A DNA stretch of 6,268 nt, from the NCBI GenBank assembly GCA_013043915.1, contig JABEVH010000107.1, positions 1 through 6,268 of the forward strand, written 5' to 3'. The notes under the pieces are model-generated. The model had not been told where the DNA came from. It did not search any database and worked only from the letters and a program-made list of their open reading frames with translations. Shown here one piece after another: positions 6,207 to 6,268 of the stretch. The position numbers were made by a program, and so were the translations under genes. Numbering within the stretch: the first letter of the stretch is position 1; each line of letters opens with the position of its first letter. The stretch is from Pseudomonadales bacterium (GTDB taxonomy: Bacteria > Pseudomonadota > Gammaproteobacteria > Pseudomonadales > Moraxellaceae).

Positions 6207-6268
6207 GCCATCAACTACAATATAGCATTATCAATTTTTCCAGTGGTAACCCAGACTGACATTTCCAA

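Noticed and set aside
6219..6224. Extended -10-like TGCTATATT just before the fusion gene
   Set aside because: It would give a nearly leaderless transcript and has no good -35, and frames of a possible upstream gene run through it.
1..6268. tRNA, rRNA, CRISPR array, insertion sequence or long repeats
   Set aside because: No direct-repeat array, terminal inverted repeats, transposase or structured RNA gene was seen on reading both strands.

Overview
The window looks like the downstream end of a surface-polysaccharide (O-antigen or capsule type) biosynthesis cluster from a Gram-negative bacterium, most likely a beta- or gammaproteobacterium. This rests on the rfbF/rfbG pair and on a PAS sensor of the kind common in diguanylate cyclases. 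I cannot name the genus. Every gene I can support lies on the minus strand, so transcription runs from position 6268 towards 1.

In transcription order: (1) 6206-5091 encodes an unusual fusion of a lipoyl/biotinyl carrier domain, an E3-binding-like domain and a NeuD/PglD-type sugar acyltransferase. (2) 5086-4304 encodes a TylF/MycF-like methyltransferase and follows after only 4 bp. (3) A 136-bp gap holds a weak hairpin and a 26-codon ORF with a strong ribosome binding site. (4) 4167-3319 is an extended-SDR (NAD-dependent epimerase/dehydratase) gene broken by one in-frame TAA exactly where the catalytic Tyr of YxxxK is expected. (5) 3335-2583 encodes a CmcI-type protein (cephalosporin hydroxylase / rhamnosyl O-methyltransferase family) and overlaps the broken gene by 17 bp. 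(6) 2524-1751 and 1754-672 are rfbF and rfbG, which overlap by ATGA and make CDP-4-keto-6-deoxyglucose. (7) A 379-bp spacer with a stem-loop and a candidate promoter separates the cluster from (8) a PAS-domain gene, 292-1, that runs off the left edge.

How they work together (inference): RfbF and RfbG supply a CDP-activated deoxy-keto sugar. The methyltransferase-like proteins and the acyltransferase would decorate sugars or the finished glycan. The next CDP-deoxysugar genes (such as rfbH) and any glycosyltransferases are not visible here. The most interesting items are the carrier-acyltransferase fusion, which suggests a 2-oxoacid-dehydrogenase-like supply of acyl groups for sugar modification, and the epimerase broken precisely at its catalytic codon.
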